NCBI GenBank assembly: GCA_025175895.1
Contig: CM046006.1
Coordinates: 66,112,288-66,176,287 of the forward strand
Direction: 5' to 3'
DNA: 64,000 nt
Source: Wurfbainia villosa
Taxonomy: Eukaryota; Streptophyta; Magnoliopsida; Zingiberales; Zingiberaceae
Shown: one piece after another, positions 58,887 through 64,000 of the stretch
Position numbering within the stretch: position 1 is the stretch's first letter
Layout: the number at the start of each line of letters is the position of its first letter
Translations under genes and position numbers: made by a program
Notes under the pieces: model-generated
The model's database searches: none
Seen by the model: only the letters and a program-made list of their open reading frames with translations
What the model was told of the DNA's origin: nothing

Positions 58887-60130
58887 AGTTGTGTTTCGAC
58901 ATAATCGTAAAAATGGTTTTGCGATAGTCATAATGTATTTCTGGAAATTTTCTAAGTTGGGACATTTAGAAGTATTTATGGAAATTTTTCAATTTTGGAA
59001 AGTCTAGAAGTATTTATGGAAATCTTCCACTTTTGGAAAGTTGGAAGTATTTATGGAAATTGATATTTTCCATAAATAAAATATTTGATTAGATTCTGGA
59101 AATTTGTTTCCTAATTTAATCATGATTTGATTTGGAAAATCAAATCTTAAAATATTTTATTTCCATAAGTAGTTTTAATGATTTAGGAATTGGTTTCCTA
59201 AATAGATTTTCCTTAATCAAATAATTCCATGAATAAAATATGTGATTAGATTTGGAAATTTGTTTCCTAATTTAATTATGATTTGATTTGGAGAATCAAA
59301 TCTTAAACATATTTTATTTCCATAAATAGTTATGACATATAAGGAAATATAGACATGACATAATTGTATGCCATGTAATTGCATTAGATGCATAACATTA
59401 TGCCATGCGTGTCGTGACATGTAGATGTATGCCATGTATGCCATGCCATGTAGATAATAGTTATTTGCATGCAAAGAGGATGAGACATAAAACCCTTAAT
59501 CAATATTAAAGCCTACACCTTCCATTAATATGGTTAGAACCCAGTTACGTTTCTTGTTTGGGTTGTTGGACTCTCTCAAGCGCTCGAACGAACATGTTCA
59601 AACCATGGAATAGTTTAATACTAATATGGTAAGAGTCAGAGGTCAATCGTTAGCTTTGGTTGTTGGACTCTCTCCAAGCTGGGCTAATTGGTTGAATGCG
59701 CTCTAACCATATTAAAACTATGTCCCGATTAATGGGTTGGCTTTAACCTGGAGCATCGGCTTGTTGGACTCTCTCCAAGGTCGATGTAAAGGGAGGTGAA
59801 GTTGGGTGCTATGCATATGATGCATACTTGTTAATGTGTTAACAACCCGATGTATGTGTGAACATTCAATTAGTTGATAGCACATTGTGATAGTTGCATA
59901 TCGTGATATGCAATCGGTATAGATGATACCTACCGTCATAGTTATGAATGGCTTGTTGGACTCTCTCGAGGTTGTTCATAACTATGATGGATATCGACCA
60001 TTCGGAGATGGACCTACGATCTCCCGAAGTGATTTTGGGGTTTTGAAATTCGAAAAATGAATGGGATTTATAAATGTATATTGATGCATTTTAAAATCAT
60101 TTTCTCATATATGCTCGTTTTGTATTTCTA
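58887..60130 (+). other. Structured leader of element C, copy 2
   Basis: Same layout as copy 1. Common-apex hairpins at 59530-59606, 59622-59714, 59741-59791 and 59933-59990. In the fourth hairpin the left arm has ATAG where copy 1 has GTAG; both can pair with CTAT (A-U or G-U). Confidence 0.75.
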
Positions 60131-60870
60131 GGTCAATAAATTGATCATAGCGTCTTTGAATTTGCACTATTTTGGATTGAACAAATTAGTGGGCCTAACT
60201 TCTGGTGGCTTAGAAACGAGAATTGTTCTCAAGGCGGAAAAGCTTGCATATGTCCTTGAAGAGCCTCTTCTGGCCGTCCTAAGGGCGATGCAACTCAGAC
60301 CAAATGTTGGTCTATCGAAGCATGTGGCGGTCTGAAGTGGCGAGTTGCATCATGCTAGCCGATGGTACATTGCGAGCGGCATGAGCATATGGATGCTAAC
60401 ACTATGGTCTTCCATCTTCATGAGTTGTTCGATGAGCAAGCGAGATCCAGAAAGGTTGAGGTCTCTAGGCTCCTCTTCACCACGAAGATGCAAGAAGGTT
60501 AAATCTGTAGTGCAGTTTGTGCTAAAGATGAATGGGTACATCGGGCTACCCTCGGTTTTGTGATGGATCATGAGTTAAGTATTGACTTAATTCATTGTTT
60601 GCCCAAGAGTTTCGCAATTTGTGATGAACTATCGGATGAACAAATTGGAATCCACCATTCGAGCTCCTCGATATCTTTGAAAGGTGGAGCCTTACATGAA
60701 GCATGAGGAGAAGGCGGTTACATTAGTTGATTCCTCAAAGAAAGGTTCTAAGAGGAAGGCAAAAGAACAGAAGAAAGGAAAGAAAAAAGGCAAGAAAGGC
60801 GGAACCAAGGGCACTTGCCATCATTGTAGCAAGGAAGGCCAGCGAAGAAAGCAAGATTTATCTTGAGTCC
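60131..60870 (+). pseudogene. Element C gag, copy 2
   Basis: Same Gag as copy 1: ASLNLHYFGLNKLVG, IVLKAEKLAYVLEEPLL, then shifted pieces. The Lys-rich tail (KKGSKRKAKEQKKGKKKGKK) and knuckle start GTCHHCSKEG are better kept than in copy 1; the knuckle breaks after that (QRRKQDLS). No clear ATG. Confidence 0.75.
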
Positions 60871-60929
60871 ATGAAGAAGAAGAAGGCATCGGATGCCCCA
60901 TCCTCTTGATATCTTCGTTATTGATTGTC

Positions 60930-61515
60930 ATTCTATTTCCTTAGACACTTGGGTATTGGATCTTTGGGTGTGGCTCACATATATGTAATGACATACATGG
61001 GCTAAGGAATAGAAGAAGACTTGTCAGGGAGAGTCAAATTTATGTGTTGGCAATGGAGCAAAGGTTCTTTCATCGCCATCGGAACTTATTTGTTGAAGCT
61101 CCCTAGTGGACTAGTCTTGGAACTGGACAATTGCTATTATCTTCCTTCTCTAATAAAGAACATTGTTTCTATTTCCTGCTTAAATAGAAATGGTTTCCAT
61201 TTAACGTTTAATAACAATTGTTGTTATATAACTTTGAATGGCGTACTTTATGGAACTGGAACTTTGAGTAATGGCATTTATACGTTGGACGTATCCAGTG
61301 ACATTTTCAATATCGAAGCGAGCAACACGCGTGCTCGAAAGGATAATCACATAGACTCCTATATGTGGCATTGTCGTCTTGGCCATATAAGCACGAAACG
61401 CATGTCCGAATTACACCGATGTGGAATTCTGGAATCGTTTGAATTGGATTCATACGATACATGCGAATCATGCTTAAAAGGCAAGATGACTAAGTTACCT
61501 TTCTTGGAAAGGTGA
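60930..61515 (+). pseudogene. Element C protease and GAG-pre-integrase region, copy 2
   Basis: Open from 61021 to 61515. After the protease (SLDTWVLDLWVWLTYM, triad altered) it reads GTYLLKLPSGLVLELDNCYY, then SISCLNRNGFHLTF, HIDSYMWHCRLGHIST, LHRCGILESFELDSY and CESCLKGKMTKLPF. The HCRLGH…CESC zinc ligands are intact. Confidence 0.82.
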
Positions 61516-62080
61516 GCAGTGGGAGAGTTACTAGGTCTAATACATCGATGTATGTGGACCTATGTCAACTCAAGCTTTAGGAGGCTATAGCTACTTCATT
61601 ACCTTCAGATGATCACTCACGGTTTGGGTATGTGTTCTTGATGAAACACAAGTCTGAAGCCTTTGAAAGGTTCAAGAATTCAGAAATGAAGTAGAGAAAC
61701 AACATGACAAGAGTATTAAAATACTTCGATCGGATCGAGGTGGTGAATACTTAAGTCAAGAGTTTCTTGATTATCTAAGAGACAATGGCATATTGTCTCA
61801 ATGGACTCCGCCCTATACACCACAGCATAATGGTGTATCTGAGAGGCGTAACCGGACCTTGTTGGACATGGTCAGGTCAATGATGAATCATGCAACTCTT
61901 CCCAAGTCCTTTTGGGGTTATGCACTTCAGACGGCTGTTTACTTGTTAAACAGAATGCCTACCAAGGTAGTCTCAACTACTCCATATGAGATATGGAATG
62001 GTAAGAAACCTCATGTATCTTACTTGAAGATATGGGGTTGTCCTGCTTATGTGAAGCGGTATATCGGACAAATTGGATGC
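61516..62080 (+). pseudogene. Element C integrase, copy 2
   Basis: The first part is shifted (a short loss at IHTDVCGP). The second Asp region reads LRSDRGGEYLSQEF only if one base is removed near 61725. From 61793 it is open: QWTPPYTPQHNGVSERRNRT, LLDMVRSMMNHATLPKSFWG, YALQTAVYLLNRMPTKVV, KIWGCPAYVKR. This copy keeps the segment lost near 54740 in copy 1. Confidence 0.8.
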
Positions 62081-62399
62081 TAAGTCGATAAATGTCTATT
62101 TATTGGATACCCTAAGGAAACAAGGGGTTACCAATTCTATCATCTGTGGAACAAAAGGTGTTTGTTTGAGGCATCTTTGTGTTTCTAGAGAAGAGTTTCT
62201 CTTGCAAGAAAGCGAGTGGGAGTGTCTCGAGCTTGAGGAGGCTCGAGAGACTCAAATAGACATTGATGAGATACAGTGAAGCACAAGTAGACAACTCATA
62301 GTGATGAGCAATCAATTTGGACCTATTGTAACACCACATCTTCGTAGATCTCGGTAGAACACGCAATATTCACGAGAGATATGGATTTCGTAAGTGAAT

Positions 62400-63060
62400 C
62401 GAGCAGCGTGTTACTCATTGATGATGAGGAGCCTACAGTTATGAAGAAGTCTTTGACAAGTTGAGAAAGGGATAAGTGGCTTGGTGCCATGAAGTCGGAA
62501 ATGGATTCCATGTATGAAAACCAAGTTTGGAACTTGGTTGACCCACTGAAGGCATAAAGCCTATAGGGTGCAAGTGGGTTTTCAAGAAGAAAACCGACAT
62601 GGATGGTAATGTGATTACCTATAAGGCTAGATTGGTGGCGAAGGATATCGTCAAAAGCAAGGTGTTGATTATGGCGAAACCTATTACTTTGTAGCTATGC
62701 TTAAATCCATTCGGATGCTCTGGCCATAGCGGCTCATTATGATTATGAGATATGGCGGATGGATGTGAAAACAACTTTCCTTAATGGAAACACGAGGGCG
62801 TGTATATGATACAACGAGGTTTCACATCGGTTGATAAAACCAAGGTATGCAAATTGCGACGATCCATTTATGGATTGAAGCAAGCATCCAGAGTTTGGAA
62901 TATCCGTTTTGATGAGACGATCAAAAGTTTGATTTCTCACAAAATCGCGAACCTTGTGTGTACAAGAAGGTTAGTGGGAGTGCGATCGTGTTCCTAGTAT
63001 TGTATGTCGATGACATATTACTTATAGGAAAGCGATGTGTCCATCTTCTGATCGATTAAG
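62400..63060 (+). pseudogene. Element C reverse transcriptase, copy 2
   Basis: The same RT blocks as copy 1 (WLGAMKSEMDSMYENQVWNL, KWVFKKKTDMDGNVITYKAR, RSIYGLKQASRVWNIRFDE) and the YVDDILLIG box (63003-63030), but in at least four frame pieces. Confidence 0.8.
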
Positions 63061-63926
63061 GTTTGGTTATCCAAGACATTCTCCATGAAAGACACAGGAG
63101 AAGCAACCTACATCCTGGGATTAAGATCTATAGAGATAGATCGAAGCGGTTGCTTGGTCTTCGCGATCTACATATATAGACCGAGTGCTAAAGAGGTTTA
63201 GCATGTCGGAATCCAAGAAAGGTTATCTTCCCATCAGGCATGGGGTACACCTTTCGAAGTCTATGTGTCCGCGCACAGAAGACGAGAGGATTTGCATGAG
63301 TAAGATTCCCTATGCATCCGCAATAGGATCTATCATGTATGCGATGTTATGTACGAGGCCCGATGTATCGTATGCTCTGAGTGTCACGGCGGATACGATC
63401 GATCGAGAATGGATCATTGGGCGGTATTAAGGCGATCCTTAAGTACTTGAGAAGAACTAAGGATGTGTTCCTAATATATGGAGAAGGGACATGGTGATCT
63501 GCGGGTATCTGGATGCGGCTTCGACAGACAAGGATGATTCGAGTCTCGATGCGGATCGTGTTCACCTTGAATGGGGGCGCAGTGAGTTGGAAAAGTTCCA
63601 AACAAGAGACTGTAGCGGATTCTACCACTGAGGCAGAATATATTGCAGCTTCGGAAGCAGCAAAGGAAGCGGTTTGGATCAAGAAGTTCGTTCATGAACT
63701 TGGTGTGATTTCGGCCATTGTTGAAGCAATACCAGTCTACTGCGACAACAATGGAGCAATTGCGCGAAAGAGCCAAGGTCTCATCAGCGATCAAACATGT
63801 GCTATCATCTTATCGGAGAGATCATCGGTAGGAATGAAATACAAATCGAGAAAATTCCCCTTTGAAAGGAACTTAGCGGATCCTTTGACTAAAGCATTAC
63901 CTCAAGTAAGTTTGAGGTCATGTTGA
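63061..63926 (+). pseudogene. Element C connection and RNase H, copy 2
   Basis: 63185-63430 gives KSMCPRTEDERICMSKIPYA and IGSIMYAMLCTRPDVSYALS. From 63513 an open frame of 137 codons holds the RNase H: GGAVSWKSSKQETVADSTTE, AEYIAASEAAKEAVWIKKFV, IPVYCDNNGAIARKS, and ends DPLTKALPQVSLRSC. Catalytic acidic residues of the family (Glu in TEAEY, Asp in YCDN) are present. Confidence 0.82.
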
Positions 63927-63955
63927 GCTTATGGTATTGGATCTGTAGCGATTGG

Positions 63956-63973
63956 CATTAGGCCAAGTGGGTC
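63956..63973 (+). other. Likely plus-strand primer region of element C, copy 2
   Basis: CATTAGGCCAAGTGGGTC lies directly before LTR-c. It is only weakly purine-rich but stands where copia elements of this type carry the plus-strand primer. Confidence 0.5.
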
Positions 63974-64000
63974 TGTTAGTAATATATGAGAGATGTCCTA
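63974..64000 (+). repeat. LTR-c of element C, first 27 bases
   Basis: TGTTAGTAATATATGAGAGA and seven more bases, identical to the start of LTR-a; continues beyond the window. Confidence 0.85.

Larger units (their letters stand above)
39921..64000 (+). mobile_element. Ty1/copia element C, tandem dimer, with gypsy F nested in its first LTR
   Basis: Three LTR copies and two internal regions in one orientation: LTR-a 39921-40511 plus 50172-51746, internal copy 1 51747-56700, LTR-b 56701-58870, internal copy 2 58871-63973, LTR-c from 63974 to the edge. LTR-a and LTR-b are both about 2.17 kb. The left flank is AGAAT (39916-39920). This order is expected from unequal recombination between LTRs of two copies; the right end is outside the window. 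Confidence 0.85.

Noticed and set aside
51747..63973. The two internal copies of element C as a simple assembly duplication
   Set aside because: They differ by many scattered indels and substitutions and by the gypsy insertion in only one LTR. Long reads would still be decisive.

Overview
This window is plant nuclear DNA: intron-containing coding sequence, long stretches of nested LTR retrotransposons, an RTE-type LINE and a hAT-type MITE. The only host gene I can support is a nine-exon ABC transporter F family member 5 (ABCF5/GCN5-type, probably plastid-targeted) at 29477-34460 on the + strand. The species cannot be fixed from the sequence; a flowering plant, perhaps a monocot, is my inference.

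Left arm (1-25842). Nested LTR elements. Family A is Sirevirus-like: its LTRs of about 1.5 kb are full of the palindrome CAGTCGACTG, the gag is large with two zinc knuckles, and there are several purine-tract motifs. It occurs as a 5' LTR plus gag running off the left edge (1-2297, - strand), as a complete gag-only element on the + strand (8654-24380), and as a second complete element on the - strand (9040-18268) inserted inside the 5' LTR of the first. Neither complete copy has a pol gene. The - strand copy carries about 2.4 kb extra with a second ORF of the putative plant transposon protein type. A decayed Ty1/copia element D (- strand, 3049-8648) holds a solo LTR E (6457-7750). Two fragments of a related LTR family B lie at 2298-3048 and 24381-25842.

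Middle (25843-37801). A 5-prime part of an RTE-type LINE (- strand), an AT-rich spacer, an 866-bp hAT-type MITE with 8-bp target duplications, ABCF5, then a spacer with no gene I can see and degraded LTR remnants.

Right arm (37802-64000). A family A LTR and partial gag are cut by a Ty1/copia element C. C is a tandem dimer (LTR, internal, LTR, internal, start of LTR). Its first LTR was itself split by a Ty3/gypsy element F of 9.7 kb (40512-50171), whose pol is badly decayed although its two LTRs remain alike.

The most unusual signals are: a series of four hairpins in the C leader that share one apical sequence but have different self-complementary stems; the extra ORF in the non-autonomous A element; dense CG/CNG palindromes in three LTR families; and copy-to-copy differences that cluster at CAG/CTG sites and look more like base-calling error at methylated cytosine than like evolution. 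The last point means that many frameshifts here may not be real.
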